Positions 37,001 to 46,817 of a stretch of 64,000 bases of DNA are shown here, piece by piece. The notes below the pieces were generated by a model. The model did no database searches and was not told where the DNA came from. It worked only from the letters and a program-made list of their open reading frames with translations. This stretch comes from Helopsaltes ochotensis (taxonomy: Eukaryota > Chordata > Aves > Passeriformes > Locustellidae), in the NCBI GenBank assembly GCA_013400155.1, contig VXBM01001940.1, forward strand, positions 7,097-71,096. The letters run 5' to 3'. Each line of letters begins with the position of its first letter. Position 1 is the first letter of the stretch. The position numbers were made by a program, and so were the translations under genes.

Positions 37001-39821
37001 CCTAATTTTTTGGGGTTCTGAATAGATATTGATCTTTCAACAGAAAAAAAAGGTATTGGGTACTATTTTCTTTCTTCATGCTTTGTGCTATATGTAGGGA
37101 ATTCTTTGCCAAGATTATTCCTAGGTATAATTCCTGGATTATTCCTGGATTCTGGGCATGCATACTATAGCATATTTTGTTAACACATAAAGGGGAATAG
37201 CCAAGTTTCCAAATCTCATCTATTGCACTTTAAAAAATTATATAAGCTTCATAGGGAACAATGATTATGTCTGTTACAAAACCTTCGTTACCAGTGAACA
37301 CTGAAGAAAAATTATTTTTGCAGTACGAAGGTTCAAAGCAAAATAAGGAAATTAAGTTACTTTTATCAACTCTGGCTATATCTGCTAAATATTTTCTAAC
37401 CATTCTGAGAGAAAAACAGAAGGCTAACTTTCAGTGAATAGAAACAATAATGATCAGTGGCATGTGTTTCATGTTATTTGAATGGAAAGTAATTTATCAC
37501 ATCTGAAATAAAAGCTGTTTATTCTTGTGTTTCACTGTCTGTAGCAATCCTTGCAATTTATCTGTGGAAAAAGTGAGAAACTGTACCTCCATTAGCATAT
37601 GAATACTTGACACATCAAATTGGTTGTACAATAATAGAGGGACATTTGCTGTTGGTGTATGCGCACAGACAAAACAGCCATTTTGGGGGAGAGAGGAAAA
37701 AATAATAAAATTAAATGGTGTGGGTGTTTAATTTAAACCATTGTTTGCCCCTCTGTTTTCACATGGCAGATTTGATTAGGGCAGCCAGGCAGATTGGCTG
37801 GAAATTCCTAAAAAAAGACCTGATCATGCAGATTAATTGTTGATACAAAAATAAGATGTGTTAAATTTGTATTCAGATGGTAGTGGATGAGATAATGAAA
37901 GAAATGCAAAATACCAGTCCAGAATAAGCAATTTTTTGTGGTCTTTTTATGTGTGCACCTGGGGCGGGGGAGTAAAGAAACAAGGAGGTTGTACAGAAAT
38001 AAACCATTGCCTGTGTACAGTTTTATTTCAATGCAACAGCATCGCAGGCCTTGGGTCAGACGTGTGAAACTATTTCTCAAAGAGGCTGCATACATAATTG
38101 AGGCCCTATGAAGGGTTCTCAGTTGAAGTTGCCAGGCTACATTCATTCCAAAAGCAGAGCCATTTGTTATCAAATTTAAATTAACTCTCTCGGCACTGGG
38201 TACATGGTTTGAAGCATGGCTTTGCAGACCATACACACTGTCTGCGGGAGTAGGAGTGGTCACTGCTCACCAAATGTAGTCTTATTTTGCAAGGGATGAA
38301 AATCTTACCTGTGTTTAGGCCTGAAAAGCAGTAATCTGTTACCTAAAAAAGGTTGATTTCTGGTGTATGTCTTTACGCTTTGTTCTCCCTTAGAAGGCAC
38401 AGTGACCTTTTTTCTTCTGTTCTTTTCTTTCTTTTTCAAAAAAAAGTAAACATTTCAGCCTTAATTTGGGAAAAAAATAGCAAATCAATATTTGCTGCTC
38501 TTTTTTCTGCAAGCACACTCTGGCTGCCTTCACCAATGTTTTTTTTTTTTTTGCTTTTCTATTCTTTTCCATAAAATGGAGCTTGAAATGTTAAAACACA
38601 TAGATTAGCAAACCAAGATACTTGTTCTTTTCAGAGCGATGGCCTGCAACAGCTGAGAATGACCATGTAGCTTTTACTTGCAGTGGAATCCTTACAGGTG
38701 TAACTGCAGTGTGACTTCTCTCATATTCAACAGTTACTGATAAGAGAAAAAATAGCACTAATTGTTGTAATTTTTTCTTTATTTCCTTGAGCATTCCAGT
38801 GTACCAAAGGCTTTCCAGGAACAGGAAAGATGCCTGTGCCCTTAGGAGCTCATCTGGCTGTCACACGCAGGACATGGGACTTGAGATGCCATCTCTTAAG
38901 TAGCAAAGGGCAATCAATAAAAGCAAACACCCAGAACTACAAACAGCTGTTCACCATAGCAATCTACTTTCACTGGGCTCATGTCCTACTGCTTCTTGCT
39001 TTCAGTAAATGCTGTAACAGTTGAGTGCCAATGGCAAAATCCTTGAGGAAATCAAATTTCTTATACTGAGAAGTCTGCTTGCTAGAAACTTGGTGCCCAT
39101 CATTAGTGGTGGTGCTGGACAGTCCTGAGCTCAGCAGGAATATACCTGTGTTTGATGGTAAAGGTACTTTGGGCCACATGCTTGAGATATTCTCTAGTCC
39201 TTACTAAAATCAAACATCTTTGAGCTCCAAAAATAAAAGAACAGGTACAGCAGTTCTCCAGCCAAAGACAACTGATGAATTCAGTGCAGGTTTTGAACAT
39301 TGGTAATGAAGTCACTGAGCAGGGAAATGAAAAAGTGCTAAATAGAGCATTCCTAATTATCTGTGCTTTTACATCTTGAAACAGAAGCTTAGAGCTTTTA
39401 ATCTATATCTCTTCATCAATATAAGATGCTGATTTTTTTAGAATCAAGAATTTTGTAGCCGTTGACAAATGTGCTGGTAATTCAGATTGAATTTCATCTT
39501 TGTAGTCTTTGTGTTGAGAGAGAATTTTGTTTCAGTAACGACTGTGACAATATCACCAAACACCAAGGTGTCATATTAAAGTAACCTCTTTTCTAATAAA
39601 AGGATAATTTGCATTTTATTTCTCATGTATGCAATGATGTTACTCATTTTTGAAGCATCTAGAAGGTGACCATATCAAGTTCCTTACTACATTAGAGAAT
39701 GATCCCTTGTATAATTTACAAATGCCCTCTGAAAAAGAAGATGAAAAGATAAACTGGTTTAAAAAGTGGTGAGAGTGAAGTTTTGCAGCAGAGTACCCAC
39801 CTTTTGATTTTTTAAATGGAA
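34046..39821. other. Anonymous DNA including a candidate conserved non-coding stretch
   Basis: No gene or young repeat was recognised. The part from about 37,440 to 38,270 stands out by dense homeodomain and POU-like words (for example ATTAGCATATGAAT, GATTAATTG) and unbroken complex sequence, and it also holds a 151-codon minus-strand open frame (38263 to 37808) with no recognisable domain. A G-rich interruption GGGGGGGGAGG lies near 34,543. Confidence 0.4.
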
Positions 39822-39863
39822 GATATGTCCATTCCAACCCTGACTATTCTGTGGTTCTGTGAT
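39822..39863 (+). mobile_element. CR1 LINE 3' tip, very short
   Basis: About 40 bases end in 'CATTCCAACCCTGACTATTC' and 'TGTGGTTCTGTGATATC', which match the last bases of the CR1 3' end on the plus strand. Too short to assign a subfamily. Confidence 0.6.
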
Positions 39864-40917
39864 ATCACATATGCATGCCCAGTGCAGCCCTGAATATTAT
39901 TCTAATGCTAAAAAGCATTTGCTTATTTCAAGATCTGTGCAGCTAACAATGCTACAGAGCTAGTAAATCCTGTCAAGCACCCTTTGAGAATCTTGTTTAT
40001 TTATTGGTGGAAGTGATGGACCATGCTTGTGTATCCATGACAACATTGCAGCAAGCCAGAGCAGGGCAGGGCCTTTCTTGCTCCTGCAATATAAGATGCA
40101 AAGTAAGAAGCTAAATCTTATTAAACAGCAGAAGCTTTTCACAAGATAAAACAGAGTTTATGGGTCCATATAATAGTTGTTCATACTAATATACTTGTGC
40201 TATTTCAATACTTTCATTCGTTTTCTCCATTGATTCTAAATAGGGCTTCATGTGAACACACAAGGAAAGATAAAACTTTGCTGTTCATCACAGTCAAGAA
40301 TAAATTGTAAAAAATACCTGTCTCAAATGATAATTTTATTTTTTTCTTGAAAGGTGTTACAGGTTGTTTTGTATTTTTTGTTCTCATGCCAAATGCTTTG
40401 ATTAAGGATGCTATATGATCCAGTGGATTAGTAATGTAATGGTATATAAATCCATGCATTCTTTCTGTGTATTTGTGTTAATTATGGTGTTGATATGTTA
40501 GACTGATATGATTGAGATGCAAATTATGTGTATGTGGTGGAATTTAGACATAAAATGAAAATTCAATTCTTTATAAGTCATTCATTTTCTTACCATTAAT
40601 CTTGATTGCATTACCATTGCCTTGAGAGAGGCTGTTCACTTTTAGGGTTTAGAAATGCACTTTGAAAAGTTAAATAAAAATAATTCTGTGCAAGAAAATT
40701 TATACAATAAAGGAGGAATTTCCTAGATAGCAACAGGCTCCAGAAGTAAATTTATCTTCCTCTACATCTTGATAAATAACATGGCCAGATTGTAGCATAG
40801 GTTTCTCAGTATTCATAGATTTAAATGACAAAAGATTTTGGTTTAATACATCAGATATACTCCAAGTATATTGTATTTTCCAGAAACACTAGAAGTTGGG
40901 CTAAAATTCAAAGTACA
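39864..40917. other. Anonymous AT-rich DNA
   Basis: Nothing recognised. Confidence 0.4.
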
Positions 40918-40968
40918 AGACTATGAACGACTGAGGCATGGACTCATACTAGTAGAGCATCTGAATCC

Positions 40969-40974
40969 TTTATT
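40969..40974 (-). terminator. Polyadenylation signal of the 40.9 kb solo LTR
   Basis: AATAAA in minus reading, about 20 bases after the TATA box and about 45 bases before the LTR end. Confidence 0.7.
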
Positions 40975-40990
40975 CAAAGAAACGAGCTGG

Positions 40991-40997
40991 TTTTATA
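40991..40997 (-). promoter_or_regulatory. TATA box of the 40.9 kb solo LTR
   Basis: TATAAAA in minus reading, inside the U3 of the solo LTR. It is placed so that transcription would start near 40,965-40,970, overlapping the AATAAA. The R segment would therefore be very short, as in alpharetrovirus LTRs. Confidence 0.7.
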
Positions 40998-41418
40998 CAG
41001 TCCTTTAAGATAGGGTATTTCCTTATATGGTAATTCTCACCTATCACACATTGCCATGTCAGCAACACGCTTTCCTAATGTCCTTCTGTGAGGTGATCCT
41101 GCACTGTTCAGGTGTCTGGCAGCTTCCAGCAGGCTCCTCTCTGTAGGGCATCCGTGGCACCTCCTCCTCCAAGGTCAAGCAGAGACCAGCCTCTCTGTGC
41201 TGCCCTGGCGGTCTGCAGGCACATCCCACAGCCTGTAACTTAATTCTATCCTGTCTCTCCCCACACAAGACTAATATGTTACCTGTATTCTGTTCAAAGG
41301 ATAAAGTTTTCTGGTTTAATATTAAGTGCGTTACTTTAATCTGTCAGTTGATTCACTAAAATTAGAGGCGATTTCCTGAAGAAAATTTTATTTGCTGAGA
41401 CTAGCTGCCATGTTCCAC

Positions 41419-41640
41419 TGTGGGGAACTGCAAGAAGTCCTTTTAAAAATAGGTGGTCAGCAATGAAACGAAGTCAACTAGACAAACGTTGTACCTGAGA
41501 ACCATTTAATGATAATGAAAAACAAAACAAGAAGAAAAGGAGTTATCCTACTAAAAAGGGCTAGAAAAGACAGAGCAGGAGGAAGAAAAATGGAAAAGGA
41601 AAGAGAGGGGGAGAGAGAGAGAATAAAAAGGGTCTAAAAA
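41419..41640 (-). mobile_element. Truncated LTR (R/U5 side), same family as 45.8 and 60.5 kb
   Basis: Plus-strand TGTGGGGAACTG and the following ~220 bases align with the left ends of the LTRs at 45,787 and 60,505. Shared landmarks are 'TTGTACCTGAGAACCATTTA', 'AAGGAGTTATCCTACTAAAA' and 'GGGCTAGAAAAGACAGAGCA'. It agrees more closely with the 45.8 kb copy, sharing GAAAAACAAAACAAG. The similarity ends in a GA-rich tract at about 41,640, so the U3 side is missing. On the minus strand it lies downstream of the gag remnant, where a 3' LTR would be expected. Confidence 0.8.
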
Positions 41641-42689
41641 ATTTGGATTTCTTACATATAACATGAGAACTACACAACTTACAGATCCGCACTATATGTC
41701 TTCTCAGCAATCTCAGGCTGGTCACTGTCATATTGAAGTATAGGGTCATTGTGGAAGTCTGCTGGACTTACGTGTTAGGTTCACCAGCTGATCTTTAGTG
41801 ATGTTGTGGGTAACTTTAATCCCACTAATTTGCAAAAGGAAGGGATTTTGGCTTCACACTGCAGTCCAGCATGTTGTTAAATCCTCAGAACACAATAGCA
41901 ACAACAACAACTGTTATTCAACACCTTTGTATTAAATACTGCCTCCTTTTTTTTGTTCCCAAATTTTTGGAGAGAAAAATGTCAATGTTTTGCACTTTGT
42001 TTCTGAACATCTACTTTTTTTTATTTTCATTTAATCACACTTACAAGATGGTACAGAAATTACACAAGCAACAATTTCATAAACTTCAAGTATCAAGAGT
42101 AGTACACAATATTCTTTCCCCCAGGCATTACTTTTTTTTTTAATTATTCTGTTTAAGTTTCACCAATAAATAATTGTCTGGGACCTTAATGTGCAATGGC
42201 AAAAAGATATACCTTTTACTTATGTTGAAAACACAGATCCATAGACTGACAATGCAGGCACTCGTGATATTTCACTGTATGAAAACTGCTAAGCAACTAG
42301 GTATCTTAGATGAGTTTCACATATCAAAGGTGTTCCCAAGTTTTCTTCTGCTTTAGACTTTTGCAGTTTTGTCATCCTCTCCTAAACTTATTAAATTCCT
42401 CAAGCCAACAAAATTATTCTGAATCAAATCAGCATGTGAATACAAATCAAACTTCTGCCAAACCAACAGTATATACCTTAACAAACAACATTACACCACT
42501 GAAGTGTTCTCATACGGTGCTTTAAATAATACAGTTCCCTGGCCTGCCCTGAGATGTGTTACTGTATACTACATTTTCAAAACCAGCCTCTGTTTCCCCA
42601 CCCACCAAAAGGAGATGAGACTTTTAGTTTACATGCTTTAGTTCCACTAGCACACCTCCTCCCCCACACAGGTTGATTAGTGGGGAGTG
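41641..42689 (-). other. Unassigned DNA between gag remnant and truncated LTR
   Basis: If the neighbouring gag and LTRs form one provirus, this kilobase should be its remaining internal part or a replacement for it. No reverse transcriptase, integrase or envelope motif could be seen in any frame on either strand, and the base composition is AT-rich like the host DNA. A large deletion of pol and env, with host or other repeat DNA in its place, is the simplest reading. Confidence 0.4.
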
Positions 42690-44200
42690 TTAGAGAACTT
42701 CTGTATGCCTGGTCTTTTTGGGCATGTTGTCTGGCCATTCAGTCACCACCTTTTCCAATTTGTCTGTGAGGATTCTGTCCTTCACTCTTCTCAAGATTCC
42801 CTTCCACCAGCCTTGCACCCATATAGCTTGTCTTGTCTGTGGGTGCTCTCTTCCACCTAGACTGGAGCAGGGAGGAATCCTTGAGCATAGTCTGGGGCTA
42901 TGCCAGATATGTCTCACCACACAAGTCTCTGATTAGTTCACTGTTGTTTCTCCAGGACTGTATTTTTGACCGAAACTGATTAATTACCAGGCAGCGTCTC
43001 CCCAGGCCCACACCTTTCCTTCCCAGGCCAGGGTATCCCCTCCAGGGGTGGAGGTGGTACCTCTTAGAGCAGCAATTACTCTCTTTAAGGGGACTGTAAC
43101 TTTCCCTGCAACTGAATTGCCATCAGTTTTAGAGAGTCGGGAAGCTGCTGAATTAGAAAAGTCATTCTCTCAGCATCTTGAGATAGCAAGATGGGGAATT
43201 CTTGGAGAGGGAATAGTTTGCAATCACACATCATTTGTAGACAGGCTGCCTTATGGACAGTCATCAGTAATTGGTCCGTAGTCCTTTCCATAGCGAGGGG
43301 ATCACCTCTCTCCAAGGGATCTAGACCACCGGCCCAATATGCAGCCCTCTGGGTCGAAGACCTCAGCGCTTGGCAGCCTCCAGCCGTGAGTAAAACACCG
43401 GCACCCCGGTAACTTTCTGCCTCCTTCTCACTAAGCAGTATTTGGTCTCCCCTGCCTAAGGAAACACAGAAGACATACTCAATTTCAGTTTTGCCAGGGT
43501 GGCAACCGAATTTCCTCTTCGGTTTAGCCAACACCAGAGCTGCGAAAGGCAGTTCTTTAGTTGTTAGGAGGGGGGACTGATCCTGACCGCTTTCATATGT
43601 GTATTCCATTTTTAGTAAGGGGCGAGTGCAGACCGCGGCGTCAGCTCTGCTCAGCCCGCTGCTGAGGGCTCTCTTCTGGGTTCTGAGGGATTGGCGGCTC
43701 CGGCCATGGCTTCGTTCGGGAGAGCTGCGGTGGCTCCGGCACCGGCAGCTGCGGGATCGGCGGCTCCGGGACCGGAGGCTCTGGGACCAGCAGCCCCCAG
43801 ACCGAGGGTGCGCCGACCAGCAGTGCATGGACCGGCGGCGACCCTTGCCAAAACGTCCCCCAAAACCTGCCACAAGCTGATTGTGGCATTCTGCATTTTT
43901 TTTTCTCTTCCAAATTTCTCTGCAAGTCCACGATACGGATTTGCAGCGACTGCACTAGCGTTTGCAGCGATGCGGTCGCTGTCGTCTCCTGGCAACACCG
44001 AGCAGCCTTCCCTCTCCTGTACAGCGGCCGTCAGAGCCATCCCCAGCGCCACACACACGGCTGCTCTCCCCTTCCCAGGCTTGGAGTTTGCTTTTGCCAG
44101 CAAAGCCAAGACCTGGTCTGTAACACTGTGGATGCTGTGCCAGTGGTCCGTAGCCGCTCTAATCCAGACACAGAGGGTCTTGCTCTAAAACCTGCTAAGA
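42690..44200 (-). pseudogene. Broken gag of an ERVK-like (betaretrovirus-like) element
   Basis: Gag is the structural polyprotein that assembles retroviral particles. In minus-strand order the remnant shows a short coiled-coil-like piece (IRIVDLQRNLEEKKK, around 43,950-43,905), a proline-rich linker with repeated PEPP units (about 43,800-43,680), then a capsid-like part with QRAAYWAGG, DPLAMERTT, HKAACLQMM, LPDSLK and IQLQGK (43,370-43,095). A stop follows at 43,085. Homology seems to continue past it, with frame changes, into a WWKGILRRVKD stretch ending near 42,692. The proline-rich part and the capsid part lie in different frames, so at least one frameshift and several stops break the gene. 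Matrix limits are unclear. The capsid motifs match gag-like proteins of avian ERVK elements as I recall them. No zinc-knuckle nucleocapsid, protease or pol was seen. It cannot encode a functional protein. Confidence 0.75.
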
Positions 44201-44384
44201 AAGCCAGTAAGGGGACGGATGGGTCCCTGCCCCACTGTCCTGTTATAGCACTTATATTTACGTATTTATAACTGTCTTCTCTGCCAAACAACTTTCACCT
44301 TACAGTCTCTAAGTGCTTGAACTAAGCACCCCCCAAAAGCACGCAAAAGTTGTGGAGTTCGGTTTGCTTTGGTTTTATTTATAA

Positions 44385-44835
44385 AGCACACACTGCGAGA
44401 AAAGGGGCGGAACAGCTTACTGAAGAGGGTCACACGATAAAAACTGCCAGCGCCCTGAATAGCACTCCTCACCAGGACACACCTTACAGCAGCAAGCCCG
44501 CTGGCCGCCGAGATGGGGCACTATACTTCCCAGGAAGGGCCACACCTTAAAAATCCACAAAAATGCCCCATATGCTTCCTCAGGGAACACAGTCTAAATC
44601 ACAAAGGCAGCTGCACACCGAATTACAGAAAGGCAGCAAAAGGCTTCTCAGAAAAGTCCTGCGCCATGGAAGTTCCAAACTGCCCCAAGGAAAAATACTT
44701 CCTGAGAGGACACACCTTAAAATACCACAACAGTTACAGAGAACAGGGCGAAATGCTTCTCATAAAGGGCCACACTGTAATGAGTTCCAAATTGCCGGAG
44801 TGAAAAAACAGTTTCTGAGAGGACACATGTTAGAT
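44385..44835 (-). repeat. Array of about nine imperfect ~50-bp repeats
   Basis: In minus reading the phrase TGTG(T/G)CC(C/T)T followed by GAGGAAG- or GAGAAG-like words recurs irregularly. On the plus strand the CACA anchors lie near 44393, 44434, 44481, 44546, 44592, 44618, 44716, 44776 and 44827, mostly 41-65 bases apart. Copies are diverged, the clearest being GGACACACCTTA and GGCCACACCTTA. The array ends at TATAAATAAA in minus reading (44,383-44,374), just upstream of the gag remnant. This looks like a repeat-based enhancer in the U3 of a minus-strand LTR, though the LTR edges could not be fixed. Short plus-strand open frames across it are by-products. Confidence 0.6.
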
Positions 44836-44970
44836 CAGTTGCAGGCACTAGGTTTCCGCGTTTCCCTTTTTTTTTCTTTAATGCCTGTAATAAATAGGTG
44901 TGATTTGTGCTGATAAAATTGAAATAGTAATCAATATTTTAAAAACAGTAGTTAAAATGTAACTTTTTAG

Positions 44971-44990
44971 AAGAACAGGAAGGGGGGGAA
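44971..44990 (+). other. Polypurine-tract-like element before the plus-strand LTR
   Basis: A nearly pure purine run (AAGAACAGGAAGGGGGGGAA) ends exactly where TGGAAGTC begins. Retroviruses prime plus-strand DNA synthesis from such a tract directly upstream of the 3' LTR, so position and composition both fit. Confidence 0.5.
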
Positions 44991-45448
44991 TGGAAGTCAT
45001 GGAAGTCCCCCTTCAACAGATGTTCAACCTGGAGAAGCTAGAGTCATCTAAAATGGGAAAGTTTTGGGACAATACCCAGGAAGTTTGGCCTTGAAGGCAG
45101 TAGATAGAAGCTAAAATTATCCTGGATGGGACAGTGCTGGGGACAAAGTCCAAGTAAATGTTAACTAAAAATGAATTTATTGTCTCAGTGTCCCATGAAA
45201 TCATTTCGGATGTACATATATAGAGCATACAATACAATACAGGCTAGTATGCATGTGTAACTAGCAAGTTCATTGGAAGGGCACAAGAGGAAGATGAGAG
45301 CCTTCCTCCTCACGACCCCCAAAGGTGGGGAAGACCACCAAAAATGGGGAGTGGAGTCTGCACAATGGAGGCAGAAATGGGCAGTAATAAAGGAAGAAAC
45401 ACAGATCTTACGAATCGAAAATAGGAGGGAGTGGGAGGTGACATAGGG

Positions 45449-45458
45449 CATAAAAAGG
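45449..45458 (+). promoter_or_regulatory. TATA-like box of the plus-strand LTR
   Basis: CATAAAAAGG, about 30 bases upstream of a perfect stem-loop, the spacing expected between TATA box and cap site. Confidence 0.5.
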
Positions 45459-45480
45459 GCAAAATTAGCGGTGATGATTT

Positions 45481-45513
45481 GTACATGAGGCTGTACAGGG
45501 TCTACTCATGTAC
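45481..45513 (+). other. Perfect 9-bp stem-loop at the predicted cap site
   Basis: GTACATGAG (45481-45489) pairs perfectly with CTCATGTAC (45505-45513) around a 15-base loop. It falls where an RNA starting ~30 bases after the TATA-like box would begin, so the transcript would start with this hairpin. Confidence 0.6.
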
Positions 45514-45599
45514 CCCGCGGTAAAAAAAAAAATTGCTTATGTATTAGAACCAATATTATTTTGCATCAACAAATTTTTGTAACTTTTTATGCTGCTCAA

Positions 45600-45605
45600 A
45601 TTAAA
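45600..45605 (+). terminator. Poly(A) signal variant of the plus-strand LTR
   Basis: ATTAAA, followed within 40 bases by a G/T-rich stretch (TTTGTTTGGGTTTTTATT), the usual downstream element. Confidence 0.45.
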
Positions 45606-45786
45606 CTTGCTGCTACATTTAATTTGTTTGGGTTTTTATTTTTGATTAAAATTAAGCAGCACACTCATTTATAACATGCCCAAATGAAATCTCTCCCCAA
45701 AACGCACACTAAATCATTAAAACAGACACAAGCTTTTTTCGTTCAAGACCATCCCACCGCTGCCGCAATTTAAATGTCTCGTCCAC

Positions 45787-46817
45787 TGTGGGGAACTGTG
45801 AGGAATTTCTTTTAAAATATATATGGTAAGGAACTAAGTCAACTGAGACAATGTCTCTGAGAACCGTTTATCGATAATGAAAAACAAAACAAGGGCGGAA
45901 AAAAAGGAGTTACCCTACCAAAGAGGGCTAGAAAAGACGGAGCAGGAGAAGGAAAAACGGAGAAGGAGAAAGGTGGGGGGAGCGAGAGGGAGGGGAGGCA
46001 GCAGCAGTGGGCGTCACCAGCAGCGGGACGGGAGCGCCGGCGGGGCGGGGTTGCGCTGCCTCCGCCGCCGGAGCCCGCCGCGCTCCGANNNNNNNNNNNN
46101 NNNNNNNNNNNNNNNNNNNNNNNGAGCGGCGGCCGGGCGGGAGGGCCGGGACCCTGGACAGGGTGGCAGCGGGGATGGCGGCCGGCGTTGGATGCAGGGG
46201 GCTCCAGCAGGGACGTGGGGGTGAAGCAGGCTGGCGGCGGTGACGGACACAGGAGGCAGGATAGGCGTGAGGGCGAGCAAGGGCCAGCGAGAGCAGGAGA
46301 GCCAGAAGGCGGGCTGAGGCCAGGGCAGAAAGGCCAAAAAACAGGCAAGATCCAGGTCGAAGTAGTGAGCGAGCCGCCACGGGCTGGAGCCAAAGCAAAA
46401 ACACAAGACCCAAGAGGCCCCAAGACTCAAAAAGCCCAAGAGATGAGACGCAAAAAAGCTCCAGATACCAAGCCAAAAAGCAAAAAGCGCAAAAACCTTG
46501 TGGTGCAGTTGTTTTTATGTCCCTGTCTCCTCCCAAGGTCTGCCTGCTGACAGGAGAGCACTGGCCCAGTCCAGCCTTCCACCGCAGTCCATGGCTGGGA
46601 CCTTTTTCCATCTGATCCGAGGAGCCTCTCTGGGGAGTGCAGTGTCTCCTGCTGCCTGCCTGTCCCGTGTGAGGTGTTTCCAGGAAAAGTCCCCCAGAGA
46701 CAAGGCTTCCCCCCGTGTTCTAGTTCCCTGCTGCAAGTGGCGTATATGCCCCCCCGCCCCCGTGTGCCTCTGACAAACCAGTGTTGAGACAAATCAAACC
46801 TAAATCGGCTCCTCACA
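45787..46817 (-). mobile_element. LTR, minus strand, about 1.03 kb, ERVK-like gag family candidate
   Basis: The plus-strand reading runs from TGTGGGGAACTG to GGCTCCTCACA, i.e. minus TGTGAGGAGCC...GTTCCCCACA with matching inverted termini. It aligns over its whole length with the LTR at 60,505-61,501; shared landmarks include 'GTGTCTCCTCCCAAGGTCTG' and 'GACCTTTTTCCATCTGATC'. The GC-rich centre is interrupted by an assembly gap. Minus-strand open frames up to 227 codons and plus-strand frames up to 120 codons come from this GC-rich body and are not genes. On the minus strand it lies upstream of the gag remnant, as a 5' LTR would. No matching target duplication was found. Confidence 0.82.
46089..46123. 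other. Assembly gap, 35 N
   Basis: Thirty-five undetermined bases lie in the most GC-rich, CpG-rich part of the LTR. The true gap length is unknown. Confidence 0.99.

Larger units (their letters stand above)
40918..41273 (-). mobile_element. Solo ERV LTR (344 bp) with perfect 6-bp target duplication
   Basis: The LTR spans 40924-41267. In minus reading it begins TGTGTGGGGAGAGACAGG and ends ...CAGTCGTTCA. The hexamer AGACTA lies directly outside on both sides (40918-40923 and 41268-41273), a perfect duplication. In minus reading the promoter and polyadenylation signals come in proper order: TATAAAA at 40997-40991, AATAAA at 40974-40969, then the U5 end. A six-base duplication together with a short LTR fits alpharetrovirus- or ERVK-like viruses. 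With no internal sequence it is a solo LTR. The intact duplication and signals suggest a fairly young insertion. Confidence 0.93.
44991..45665 (+). mobile_element. Plus-strand LTR with TATA box, cap-site hairpin and poly(A) signal
   Basis: It begins TGGAAGTC after a polypurine tract. In plus order it then carries a TATA-like CATAAAAAGG (45449-45458), a perfect 9-bp stem-loop where the RNA should start (45481-45513), ATTAAA (45600-45605) and a T/G-rich downstream region. This order is U3-R-U5 of a retroviral LTR. The 3' end is not certain; a CACA near 45,663 is taken. It runs opposite to the gag remnant and to the LTR at 45,787, so it belongs to a different insertion. No second copy is in the window and no target duplication was found. 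Confidence 0.58.

Noticed and set aside
43085..43873. The longest open frame of the window (262 codons, minus) as an intact host gene
   Set aside because: Its first part is an arginine/serine-rich out-of-frame reading of the gag proline-rich linker, and only the later part is in the gag frame. It is part of a broken ERV.
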